DNA of 33,841 nt from CAYJPA01 sp964371945 (GTDB lineage Bacteria; Chloroflexota; Chloroflexia; Thermomicrobiales; UBA6265). Location of the stretch: NCBI GenBank assembly GCA_964371945.1, contig CAYJPA010000065.1:1-33841 (forward strand), given 5' to 3'. The position numbers and the translations under genes are program-made. Below, in pieces: positions 23,905 to 31,916 of the stretch (the stretch's first letter is position 1; each line of letters begins with the position of its first letter). Under the pieces are notes generated by a model. It worked only from the letters and a program-made list of their open reading frames with translations. It did no database searches and had not been told where the DNA came from.

Positions 23905-24560
23905 ATGACTGATTCGAGCAACCTCATGCCAGCTGACGTACGTCTCGTGCATAGGACACTCCTGGATTCCATGGTAACGAAGGGAGAACTCCCATCTCCT
24001 ACAGAGTTGGCCGACCAGCTCGGTTTGTCAGAGGCTGCACTTGCGACGCTTCTCGATGTGCTGATCCAGGCGGACTACTTGGGCCGCGATGATGCCGGGC
24101 TGGTCTCTTGCCTTTATCCGTTCTCTAGCGTGCCGACACCCCACACAGTCGTACTGGATAGCGCCCGACGATTCGCGATGTGCTCTCGATCGACGTGCTT
24201 AGCACGGCGGCAATGCTGTGCCAAATGGTCTCGATCGAAGGGACATGCGCAATCTGCGCCTCTGCCGTCAGGATCGAGGTAATACCAGGCCGCATTGAGC
24301 TCGCGAATCCCTCCGACGTGGTCGTGATCGCACGCCAGAGTGGCCCCGAACCCGCCCACGAGGTCTATTGTCCGTTTACGCTTTTTGCCTGTTCAACAGC
24401 GCCCGGCATCGCATTCACCACTCAAGTGCCGGAGTGCCAGATTGTGTCACTGGCGGACGCCCTGCCCCACGCCGAAGCAATCTTCGGCAAGTTCTGCGGC
24501 GAGTCCCTACCTGCTCGGCGACAGCGATCTGGCCTAACGATGGCGAGACTTCATACATAA
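23905..24560 (+). pseudogene. merB: merB-like organomercurial lyase, frameshifted
   Basis: Two overlapping frames together encode a MerB-like protein. The first (from ATG 23905) holds the winged-helix N-terminal domain (LPSPTELADQLGLSEAALATLL in part), then YPFSSVPTPHTVVLD and FAMC. The second, two bases out of phase from 24186, continues SIDVLSTAAMLC, then YCPFTLFACS and a C-terminal EA-rich helix. MerB splits carbon-mercury bonds using two Cys and an Asp. The equivalents C-x-x-D (MCSID) and CPFTLFA are all present once the frame is joined. The break lies in a CTCT stretch at 24182-24185 directly after the catalytic Cys codon. It could be a real inactivation or a sequencing error. No merA, merR or merT is seen. 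Confidence 0.75.
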
Positions 24561-24922
24561 ACGCCTGGATCGATCTGCTCATCGCGGTACGCCGCGTGCT
24601 GCTCGAACGCCCTCCATGCAAATGCCAGACCCTGAATTCATTTGCTTCTGCCGGTTGAGAGCAGAACGTCGTCGGTCGGCCGATAACCTCAGAACCCTGG
24701 GGCCAGCTGTCGGACCTGACCAGCTGATCGCCGCCGGCGATCGTTCAACCATGTAGTCAGCTTAAGTGACTTGTCGCTTGACTTGAGCTCTCGCACGCGG
24801 TGCCACGTCCAATCCCGAGTGGATCCGGCTCGGGTCTCGCCGGTTTGGGGATCGACCGCCGGCCTGCGCTCGACTACGATCCCATCATCGACGTCGAATG
24901 ACTGCAACAGCGGAGGGTGTAG
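24561..24922. other. About 360 bp with no recognised gene
   Basis: Between the broken merB-like gene and the SDR gene. Short open frames here have no ribosome-binding site or recognisable motif, and the long minus-strand frame is the antisense of the SDR gene. A promoter for the SDR gene probably lies here, but no clear -35/-10 pair was picked out. Confidence 0.4.
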
Positions 24923-25699
24923 GTGGAACTTCGGTTGGACGGAAAGGTGGCGCTCGTAACTGGCGCCAGCAGCGGGATTGGGCGAGGGATCGCGATCGTG
25001 CTGGCCGAAGCGGGCGCGGACGTAACCGTGGTCTACAACACCGACCCCGACAGTGCTGAGGTGACCGCTGAATCGGTTCGCGCGGCCGGGCGAACAGCCC
25101 TGGTGCATCAGGCAGACGTGGGCGATGCGAACGACGTTCAGCGCCTGTTTGATGCCCACTTCGCAACCTTCGGCAGGATCGATGTGCTGGTGAACAATGC
25201 TGGCATCGGCCGCTGGGGGCTTGTGCACGAGATGTCGCACGAGGATTGGGACCGAGTATTGCGCACGAACCTCTACGGTCCCTTCTACTGCTCGCAGCAG
25301 GCGGCACGAGCGATGATCGCGGCCGGAAACGGCGGGCGCATCATCAACATCTCCTCCGTTCACGAGGAGGCTTGCTGGGAAGGTGGAGCTTCTTATAACG
25401 TCTCCAAAGGAGGGTTACGAAATCTGACTCGCACGCAAGCCTGCGAGCTGGGACCGCACGGCATCACCGTCAACGATATCGCGCCCGGGATGATCCTGAC
25501 CCAGGGAATGAACAAGCTCGCGTTCCACGACCAGGAGTTGAGGGAACAAGCTGCCAAACAGATCGTAGCAAGGCGAGCCGGCGTTCCCAACGATATCGCG
25601 GCGATGGCGCTCTTCCTCGCATCCGAGGCGGGCAGCTACTGCACTGGATCGACCCACTTCGTCGACGGCGGCTGGATGCTGACCTGGCCCCCGGTCTGA
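24923..25699 (+). CDS. Short-chain dehydrogenase/reductase (SDR)
   Basis: 258 residues, classical SDR length. The cofactor motif TGASSGIG is at residues 14-21, NNAG at about 90-93, and the catalytic set is Ser in NISSVHE with Y-x-x-x-K in ASYNVSKGG. The C-terminal DGGWMLTW end is typical. It is similar in pattern to glucose 1-dehydrogenase / 3-oxoacyl-ACP reductase-like members, but the substrate cannot be read from sequence. GTG start at 24923 follows GGAGGG at about 5 nt. It stands alone and ends at a strong hairpin. Confidence 0.92.
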   Translation: MELRLDGKVALVTGASSGIGRGIAIVLAEAGADVTVVYNTDPDSAEVTAESVRAAGRTALVHQADVGDANDVQRLFDAHFATFGRIDVLVNNAGIGRWGLVHEMSHEDWDRVLRTNLYGPFYCSQQAARAMIAAGNGGRIINISSVHEEACWEGGASYNVSKGGLRNLTRTQACELGPHGITVNDIAPGMILTQGMNKLAFHDQELREQAAKQIVARRAGVPNDIAAMALFLASEAGSYCTGSTHFVDGGWMLTWPPV

Positions 25700-25707
25700 G
25701 CGGCTTC

Positions 25708-25734
25708 GCGAACCGCCGCCCTGCGGCGGTTCGC
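25708..25734. terminator. Bidirectional hairpin between the SDR and bicupin genes
   Basis: GCGAACCGCCGC / GCGGCGGTTCGC is a perfect 12-bp stem with a 3-nt loop, in the 50-bp gap between two convergent genes. It lacks a T run on either side but is well placed to stop transcription from both directions. Confidence 0.75.
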
Positions 25735-25749
25735 GCTTGAATTTCCGCG

Positions 25750-28308
25750 CTACGCCTCCGCGGCGTCGCAACCAGTGAAGAAGTAGATTCGAATATCGAC
25801 CTGACCGAGCTCCGGACTAAGATCGCCAAAGGCGTCGAATGCCGCACCGCCGAAGATTTCGGGGTGCTCAGCCTGGATGACCGCGTTGATCGCGTCCGCA
25901 AGGACGGTTCCCTGCCCGATCAGGACACCGTGCCCAAAGGTCAGCACAACACCGGCCCTGCAGCCGTCGTACGGGGCAAAGACCGCATCAAGCGCGACTC
26001 GTGCGTCCTCCACTGCTGTTTCGTCACCCGCGAGCACCGCATCGAGGTCCGCCTGAATCGACAGGTCGACGAATTCAGGATTCAGTGATGAGAGTGCAAC
26101 CGTCGCCGTCGACGCGAGCGCGGTATTCAGCGCGATGATCGTCGCCTCCGCCGAGATCGCATCGACAGCGCTGGTCGCTGCCGCGGATCGCGATTCAGCT
26201 GCTTCGGTTTGCTGCGCGGCGATCGTCGCGCTGAGTCCTTCGATCTCGCTTTCGTCCGCGTTTGCGGTTTGTTCGGCCGCCGCGGCAGCAGCGGTCGCGG
26301 CCGAACTGGCGTCCGCCAGCGCTGCCGCATAGGCTTCGGCCGTCGCCTGTGCCGCGGCAAGCGCCTCCTCGTGTTCGACCTCGGCGGTCGCGGCGGCGTT
26401 TGCTTGCGACGTCATCGTCGCTTTTGCCGCTTCGATATCCGAAGCTAACGCCTCACTCTCTGATTCAGCCGTCGCCAGACTTGCTGCCTGAGACTCGATC
26501 GTCTCCTCGGCATTCGAAATAACACCTATTTGGGCTTCGATCGTTGCCTGGGCGTCGGCAAGTAGCCCAGTTTGCTCCTCAATCGTCACCTCAGCGTCTG
26601 ACATCGCGCCTGTCTGGGCTTCAATCGTCGCCTGGGCGTCGGCAATTACCCCGGCTTGTTCCTCAATCAACACGTCAGCCTCTGAGATCGCGCCTGTCTG
26701 GGCTTCGATCGTCGCCTGGGCATCGGCAAGTAGTCCAGTTTGCTCCTCAATCGTCACCTCAGCCTCTGAGATCGCGCCTGACTGAGCTTCGATCGTCGCC
26801 TGCGCGTCGGCAAGTAGCCCAGTTTGCTCCTCAATCAACACGTCAGCCTCTGAGATCGCGCTCGCTTGAGACTCGATCGTCGCCTCGGCCCCGGCGACGG
26901 CTGTTCCCTGCGATTCGATCACGGCCTCGGCCGATGCAAGCCCTTCTGCAACGGCCGCTGCATCCGACTCGGACGTCGCCAGCAACGCTGCAGTCGTTGA
27001 TTGTGCCTCACGACCATCCGTTACTGCCGTTTGGAGCGCGACGATCGTCGCCTCGAGCGACCCGACTTCAGACTGAACGGCTTCCGCTTCGGCCGCGGAT
27101 TGCTCGGACAAAATGGTCGCTGTAGCAGCGGCCGATTCCAGCTCGTCCGCCAGTGCCGTCACGGTGGCAACGAGTCCCGCTTGAACATCGCCCGCGCGCT
27201 CTATCTCCGATTCGAGCGACACCTGGGTTGCCTGAAGCTCAGCGACCGCGGTCTTCGCGGCCGACTGGATGTCTGCTACTGCCGAGGCATTGGCATTGTT
27301 GGATTGGCTGACAGCAGTCAACGTCGTTTCAAGCGCGGCCGCTGTTTTGGCGATATCGGCTTCTCTTGTCGCCAGGATCGCAATTTGGCCCGCAAGCCGG
27401 GTGCCTTCAGCCTGCGCTGTGCCAAGCAAGTCGGGGCCGGTTGTTGGCGTCGGAGTCGGAGTCGGCGTCATGGCCGGGATTGGTGTAGCGGTCGGCCCGA
27501 CTGCCGCTCCGCTCGGCGGGGCAAGTAATCCGGCGATCAAAACAACCGCGTCGATATCGGCGGAATTCTCCGCGTTGAACTGCGTGTACCCGGGCAGGAA
27601 GATCGCCTGACCAGCTTCGATCACAACGTTCGGTGCCGTCCTGTCGTGCACCTCGATGGAACCGCTCTCCACAAGCAACGCAATCGGTCCTGAAAGCGAT
27701 TGGTCACCGGTGCGGCTCGCGGAGGGAAGAACAACTTTCGCGATGAACAACGTACCTCGTCTACTGACCAGTCTCCCGGCGCCTCCCGAAACGAGCAGCT
27801 CTGATACGGGAACTGCAACCGGGCTCGCCGCAAGTGAACCGCTATTCGGTTTCGGATGTAGGCTGATCTTCAAAATGGTCGCGCCACCAGACCCGGATGG
27901 CTCGATTCCATACTCGTCGCCCGCGCTGAAGCCGATGCTCCTTCCTGTGTTGAGCGTTGTCGCCGTCGAGCCGATCTGAACCGAAACGGTTCCAGCTTCG
28001 ACATACAGGATCTCGTCCCCGAGCGCCTGCCCAATTACTCGCTCCCCAGCGGAAACCGCGATGCGCTCCAACCAGAGCTCGAGTCCGTTCGTGTTGAGTC
28101 CGCCGAGCTCGGAGGTCGCGAGGAGGGAAAGCTCGATCTCTCCCGGCAAGTTGGCGACCGCCTCAGCAATCGACTCCGGGGTCGCTGCACCCTCATCCGC
28201 GTGCGGCGATGCCGCGAAGAATTGACCGACGGCACGGCCGCCGGAGGCGAAAATGAGTGCAACGACCAGAACGAGCCCGGCAACTACCAAAGCAACGCGA
28301 CGAGCCAT
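25750..28308 (-). CDS. Exported bicupin protein with long Ala-rich coiled-coil repeat region
   Basis: 852 residues from the ATG at 28308-28306, behind AGGGA. Residues 1-30 are a signal or anchor (VALVVAGLVLVVALIF). Two cupin-like barrels follow: about 85-155 (GDEILYVEAGTVSVQIG) and about 175-270 (IALLVESGSIEVHD, then AIFLPGYTQF). A Thr/Pro linker lies near 280-300. From about 305 to 735 is a very Ala/Glu/Thr-rich helix, predicted coiled coil, with a 28-residue tandem repeat near 478-593. The last ~110 residues are a separate globular domain with two Cys (YDGCRAGV and FFTGCDAAEA). I do not recognise the whole architecture. It may be a surface sensor or scaffold with the cupins held at one end and the C-terminal domain at the far end of a rod tens of nanometres long (inference). 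Metal ligands are not conserved in the cupins. Confidence 0.82.
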   Translation of the reverse strand: MARRVALVVAGLVLVVALIFASGGRAVGQFFAASPHADEGAATPESIAEAVANLPGEIELSLLATSELGGLNTNGLELWLERIAVSAGERVIGQALGDEILYVEAGTVSVQIGSTATTLNTGRSIGFSAGDEYGIEPSGSGGATILKISLHPKPNSGSLAASPVAVPVSELLVSGGAGRLVSRRGTLFIAKVVLPSASRTGDQSLSGPIALLVESGSIEVHDRTAPNVVIEAGQAIFLPGYTQFNAENSADIDAVVLIAGLLAPPSGAAVGPTATPIPAMTPTPTPTPTTGPDLLGTAQAEGTRLAGQIAILATREADIAKTAAALETTLTAVSQSNNANASAVADIQSAAKTAVAELQATQVSLESEIERAGDVQAGLVATVTALADELESAAATATILSEQSAAEAEAVQSEVGSLEATIVALQTAVTDGREAQSTTAALLATSESDAAAVAEGLASAEAVIESQGTAVAGAEATIESQASAISEADVLIEEQTGLLADAQATIEAQSGAISEAEVTIEEQTGLLADAQATIEAQTGAISEADVLIEEQAGVIADAQATIEAQTGAMSDAEVTIEEQTGLLADAQATIEAQIGVISNAEETIESQAASLATAESESEALASDIEAAKATMTSQANAAATAEVEHEEALAAAQATAEAYAAALADASSAATAAAAAAEQTANADESEIEGLSATIAAQQTEAAESRSAAATSAVDAISAEATIIALNTALASTATVALSSLNPEFVDLSIQADLDAVLAGDETAVEDARVALDAVFAPYDGCRAGVVLTFGHGVLIGQGTVLADAINAVIQAEHPEIFGGAAFDAFGDLSPELGQVDIRIYFFTGCDAAEA
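26530..26880. repeat. 84-bp tandem repeats in the coiled-coil region
   Basis: The block TCGATCGTCGCCTGGGCGTC or close variants recurs at 26537, 26621, 26705 and 26789, with a diverged copy at 26873, always 84 bp apart. In protein this is 28 residues, four heptads, made of two 14-residue halves (SEADVLIEEQTGLL and ADAQATIEAQSGAI). Units alternate DVLIEEQ and EVTIEEQ, hinting at a 56-residue higher-order duplication. Confidence 0.93.
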
Positions 28309-28327
28309 TCCCTACGCTCCCTTCGAT

Positions 28328-28339
28328 CACGATATCGTG
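28328..28339. promoter_or_regulatory. 12-bp palindrome upstream of the bicupin gene
   Basis: CACGATATCGTG is a perfect palindrome 20 bp before the bicupin start codon, in the 222-bp divergent region shared with the beta-lactamase-fold gene. A site for a dimeric regulator is possible; no family is suggested. Confidence 0.35.
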
Positions 28340-28530
28340 GCCGAGATTCTTGAACGCTCGGTCAATTGAGGTTCAGGACGATTGGATAGATTGATCCTAC
28401 CACCAGTTTTCCAGTTGTCATCATCGGAAGGTCAATCAATCGTCAATCAGCTCCAACGAAACCGGTTCCGCGCCTGCAGCGTTGAGAGAGTCATAGCAGC
28501 GGTTCTCGCCCCGAACAGTAGGAAGCAAAG

Positions 28531-29916
28531 ATGATGACCAATCGTCGCGCTCTGTTGCGCTCACTCTTGTGCGGCGGCGTTGCCTTAACTCAACCTAGCC
28601 GTGCCATCGCCGCGCCGGTTGAAGCTCGCCCAACGCGAGCGGTGCCGGAATTGCCTGCCACACGCGCCGGCGGTCAGCTCAAATGGATGCTTGAGCGGAT
28701 CAATGACGGTGGCGCCGGCCTGACCGGTTCAGAGCTCGAGGAGCGGTTCGCGCCGGACTTCATGGTCGCGCTTCCAGCAAAGGAGCTCCTTGCGATCGTT
28801 CGCTCGTACTTCATCCCCAATGGGCCGATGACCGTGGCGCGCTTCGAAGGGGCTCCGCTCGAGGATCGAATCAAGGCGATTCTGACCACGCCCGGACAGG
28901 ATTGGCGGGTTACGATCGGCACAGACGGTACCGGGCTGATCGATGCGCTCTTTTTCGAGCCCGTTTTTCAGCCGGCGCCGCTATCGAAACCGATCTCGAA
29001 ATGGTCCTCGCTCAAACCGAAGCTCGCTATGATCGCGCCCAAGGTCTCCTTTTTCACGGCCGAGGTCGTAGACCAAGAACTGGCTCCGCTCTACTCGCTC
29101 GCCGCGAACAGCGCACTGGCCATCGGCTCGTCGTTCAAGCTCTATGTGCTGGGAGAGCTCGGCAACCAGATCGAAGCTGGAAACGCCGCATGGGACGAGC
29201 CACTGGCAATAAGCGACAGCCTGCGGAGCCTGCCGAACGGCGCAATGCGACTCGAACCTACCGGCGCCATCTATCCAATACTGCATTATGTCGAGCAGAT
29301 GATCGCTGCCAGCGACAACACCGCCACCGATCACTTGATCGCAAGATTGGGTCGCGAGAGTGTCGAAGCCGCCTTCACGGCCTTCGGCAATCAGCATTCC
29401 GACCGCAACGTTCCGTTGCTATACACACGGGAGTGGTTCGCGATTAAGCTGCGGCTTACGCAATCCGAGATCGATCGCTATCTCGCTTCTGAGATTGATG
29501 CAAAACGCGCGTTTCTGGCAAACCAAGTCGACAGAGAAGCGCTGACCCTGAGTGAAGCGGAGGAGTGGCCCGGTTCTTACTACATCGAGCAGATCGAGTG
29601 GTTCGCCTCGGCCGCGGATCTCTGCCGGGTGATGGCGGCCCTCCATCTCAAAGCGGGCAATCCGCTCCTCTCGCCGATTCACGATTCCCTGTCGATCAAT
29701 CCGGGGATCGCGTTCGATGCCCGCACCTGGGCGTATGTCGGTTACAAGGGCGGCTACGAAACCGGGGTTAAGAGCGATGTTTGGTTGCTCCAGCGTCGCG
29801 ACGGCCGCTGGTTCACGATGGCCGCGATCATCAACGATGCGAAGGAGGAGATCGATGGTATCGGTCTTTGGCAACACATGATGCCCGCCGTTGAATTGCT
29901 GGCCGGCATCGATTGA
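28531..29916 (+). CDS. Exported class A beta-lactamase-fold serine hydrolase with LpqF/ORF12-like N-terminal domain
   Basis: 461 residues. NRRALLRSLLCGG is a possible Tat signal. Residues 48-150 form a small alpha/beta domain like the N-terminal domain of mycobacterial LpqF (Cpe/LpqF) and Streptomyces ORF12 proteins. The C-terminal half has the three penicilloyl-serine motifs: SSFK at 200-203 (S200 and K203), SDN at 261-263, and KGG at 405-407. It therefore has the nucleophile and base of class A beta-lactamases. Related LpqF/ORF12 proteins often have weak beta-lactamase or esterase activity, so resistance should not be assumed. Start ATG 28531 follows AGGAAG. It stands alone downstream of a divergent promoter region. 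Confidence 0.87.
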   Translation: MMTNRRALLRSLLCGGVALTQPSRAIAAPVEARPTRAVPELPATRAGGQLKWMLERINDGGAGLTGSELEERFAPDFMVALPAKELLAIVRSYFIPNGPMTVARFEGAPLEDRIKAILTTPGQDWRVTIGTDGTGLIDALFFEPVFQPAPLSKPISKWSSLKPKLAMIAPKVSFFTAEVVDQELAPLYSLAANSALAIGSSFKLYVLGELGNQIEAGNAAWDEPLAISDSLRSLPNGAMRLEPTGAIYPILHYVEQMIAASDNTATDHLIARLGRESVEAAFTAFGNQHSDRNVPLLYTREWFAIKLRLTQSEIDRYLASEIDAKRAFLANQVDREALTLSEAEEWPGSYYIEQIEWFASAADLCRVMAALHLKAGNPLLSPIHDSLSINPGIAFDARTWAYVGYKGGYETGVKSDVWLLQRRDGRWFTMAAIINDAKEEIDGIGLWQHMMPAVELLAGID

Positions 29917-29974
29917 CCTCGCGGTTTTATCATTCCCGTCAAACTGATCGTCCACGTTTCGAATCGAGGGGTAC

Positions 29975-30451
29975 GTGTCCGCGAAAACAAGCGATCTGCT
30001 GTTGCGGCTATCGGAGACTGTGTCGCGGTTGAATCATGCCGTCAGCCGGGGCCGCACTGGTCGATGGAACCAACAAGCCGAGGGAGCGTGGTCCGCCCAC
30101 GAGATTCTCGCTCACTTGCGGGCATCGAATGAAATCCTGACACCCCGGATTTACCAGATTCTGGTTCGGGACAATCCGCCGCTGGCGGGGTTCGATGAGC
30201 GGCGATGGGTCGAGGTTTGTGGTTACGAGCAGCAATCGATCGACGTCCTGTTCGACGGCATATCGAGTCAGCGTCATGAGCTGATCCAGATACTGCGACG
30301 TGTTTCCGATTCGGAGTGGCAGCGCTCTGGTACGCACGAAGTGCATGGTCCGATCACAATCGAGCAAATCGTTGGCCGCCTGGTTGGACATGAAGAGGAG
30401 CATATCGTCGATATCGAGCGTCTGTTGTCCACAGCGCCCACACAGGGATAG
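29975..30451 (+). CDS. DinB-like four-helix-bundle protein
   Basis: 158 residues from a GTG at 29975. AWSAHEILAHLRASNEI at 39-55 and GHEEEHIVDIERLL near 137-150 provide the family's His positions (LAHL, HEEEH), consistent with a metal-binding DinB/YfiT-like protein. It is similar in layout to the protein at 457 but not close in sequence. Function unknown. No strong ribosome-binding site is seen before the GTG (only GAGGGG about 4 nt upstream). Confidence 0.75.
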   Translation: MSAKTSDLLLRLSETVSRLNHAVSRGRTGRWNQQAEGAWSAHEILAHLRASNEILTPRIYQILVRDNPPLAGFDERRWVEVCGYEQQSIDVLFDGISSQRHELIQILRRVSDSEWQRSGTHEVHGPITIEQIVGRLVGHEEEHIVDIERLLSTAPTQG

Positions 30452-30658
30452 CACCCGCGAAAGGCGCCGCTCCCAAACGCTGAGATTGCCGCGCATCGAA
30501 CCGACCAAATGTGGTCGACAATCGAACGCTCACGACCGCGGCAAAAACATGCGGCACGCCGAGGATCACACCTTGAGCCGCCGGGACGCCGGGCCCGTCA
30601 GGATTCAGGGTGCCGTCGGTCTCCTGAGCATTGCGCGGCTATGTGATCGCTGATCTCT

Positions 30659-31750
30659 CTACCAGAAGATGTAAGCAACCACCCCGATAAAGACCATGAG
30701 CGCGCCGGAGATGACAAGGAATGGGTCGTACCCGCTTGTGCCGACGATCCAGCCGAATCCAGCCGAACCGATTCCACCGCCCACGAAAGCGGAGAACGCG
30801 AACAACGAAACCGCTGTCCCGCGAGCGCCGGGAGCAAGCTCGGTCGCGCGCGTTTGGAGCGTCGAGTGAATCATCGCGAACCCAACGCCCATGACGATCA
30901 TCGAAGCCGGCCCGAGCCACCACACCGGCAACGGTATCAACGACAAATACGCGACCCCGAGCAGTAGTCCACCCGCCAGCACGAGCTGCCGTTCCGAGAA
31001 TCGCTTGCCGAACAACCTGAACAAAACGCGGCTCGTCAGTAACGTGCCTCCTCCGTAACAGGCGAGCACAAGTCCAATCAACGAGTAGTCGAGATCGAAC
31101 GATTCGCGAAAAAACGCCCCGGCGTAGGTGAAGGCGCCGAGCACGACGATCCCTTCGATTCCGACCAGCCCGTAAACCAACTGCGCCCGGCGTAAGGCGA
31201 GGAGGTTGCGGTATTGAAAGGGAGAGGCCGCGCCACTCTCGCGCACCGGCTTTGGCGCGGGAAGCCGGAAAAAGACCGCGGCCACGGCCAGGGCGATCAC
31301 GCCATAGAGACCGAACACGGCTCGCCATGAAACGAGACTCCCGATCACGCCTCCGACCGCGGTGCTCATCGCGTTGCCCGTTGACGTCGCTCCCATCAGG
31401 TTCGTGATCGCGCGTTGCCGGGATGCGTAGGGAACCGCGTCGCCGATATACGCGAGCGCGAGCGGAATGACGGCCGCCGCGCAAACACCGGTTGCCGCGC
31501 GAAGGATCAGCAGGGTCGCGAGCGAGGGAACAAACGCTCCAAGCCCCGTTCCGAGCGCGAAGACGGCGAAGCAGTACCGGGTGACCCGTACTCGGCCGAT
31601 CCGATCGCCGAGCGGTCCAAAGACGAGCTGAAACAAACCGTACGGGAGCACATACGCGGTAACGCCCAAACCCGCGCGTCCGATTGAAGTGTCCAAATCG
31701 GAGGCCATTTCAGGCAGCAACGGTGAGAAGATCGCGCGGTCAAGCGCCAC
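30659..31750 (-). CDS. Major facilitator superfamily transporter (start uncertain, first helix upstream)
   Basis: 363 residues from a GTG at 31750-31748, with about eleven membrane helices. Typical MFS signatures are GPLGDRIGRVRVTRY (motif A, after helix 2) and VMGVGFAMIHSTLQTRATELAPGARGTAVSL in the second half, as in drug/sugar-like exporters. From this start the protein lacks its first helix. The same frame upstream encodes TTLLAFGIASFLVALDRAIF, a proper helix 1, but contains no ATG, GTG or TTG before it. An ATG at 31818, behind AAGGTAGGCG, is in another frame. A one- or two-base error or mutation between about 31780 and 31818 would explain this. It lies 166 bp downstream of the C45 hydrolase on the same strand. 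Substrate unknown. Confidence 0.85.
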   Translation of the reverse strand: MALDRAIFSPLLPEMASDLDTSIGRAGLGVTAYVLPYGLFQLVFGPLGDRIGRVRVTRYCFAVFALGTGLGAFVPSLATLLILRAATGVCAAAVIPLALAYIGDAVPYASRQRAITNLMGATSTGNAMSTAVGGVIGSLVSWRAVFGLYGVIALAVAAVFFRLPAPKPVRESGAASPFQYRNLLALRRAQLVYGLVGIEGIVVLGAFTYAGAFFRESFDLDYSLIGLVLACYGGGTLLTSRVLFRLFGKRFSERQLVLAGGLLLGVAYLSLIPLPVWWLGPASMIVMGVGFAMIHSTLQTRATELAPGARGTAVSLFAFSAFVGGGIGSAGFGWIVGTSGYDPFLVISGALMVFIGVVAYIFW

Positions 31751-31916
31751 GAGAAACGAGGCAATCCCGAACGCGAGCAGCGTTGTCGCGGCCGCATCTC
31801 GCGGTCGCGCAACGCCATTCGGTTCGCCTACCTTCGCGGCCTTAAGATCGACGGGTTCGATTTCATCTATCCAGTTCGATCGCCGGCAGCCGCTGGCGTC
31901 AGGGAGTCCGGTCTGA

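Noticed and set aside
23474..23905. Minus-strand frame of 143 codons after arsC
   Set aside because: Ser/Thr/Pro-rich product without motifs, antisense to a more protein-like small frame and lacking a ribosome-binding site.
24689..25363. Minus-strand open frame of 224 codons across the SDR gene
   Set aside because: The SDR motifs (TGxxxGIG, NNAG, YxxxK) are complete on the plus strand, and the minus frame shows no family pattern.
26530..26880. Possible CRISPR array because of regular 84-bp spacing
   Set aside because: The units are contiguous and similar over their whole length with no unique spacers, and they keep an open reading frame. It is a coding repeat.
26544..27125. Plus-strand frame with a repeating Pro/Arg/Ser pattern opposite the coiled-coil gene
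   Set aside because: Its periodicity is just the 84-bp repeat read on the wrong strand. The minus strand gives a heptad-type helix with signal peptide and cupins.
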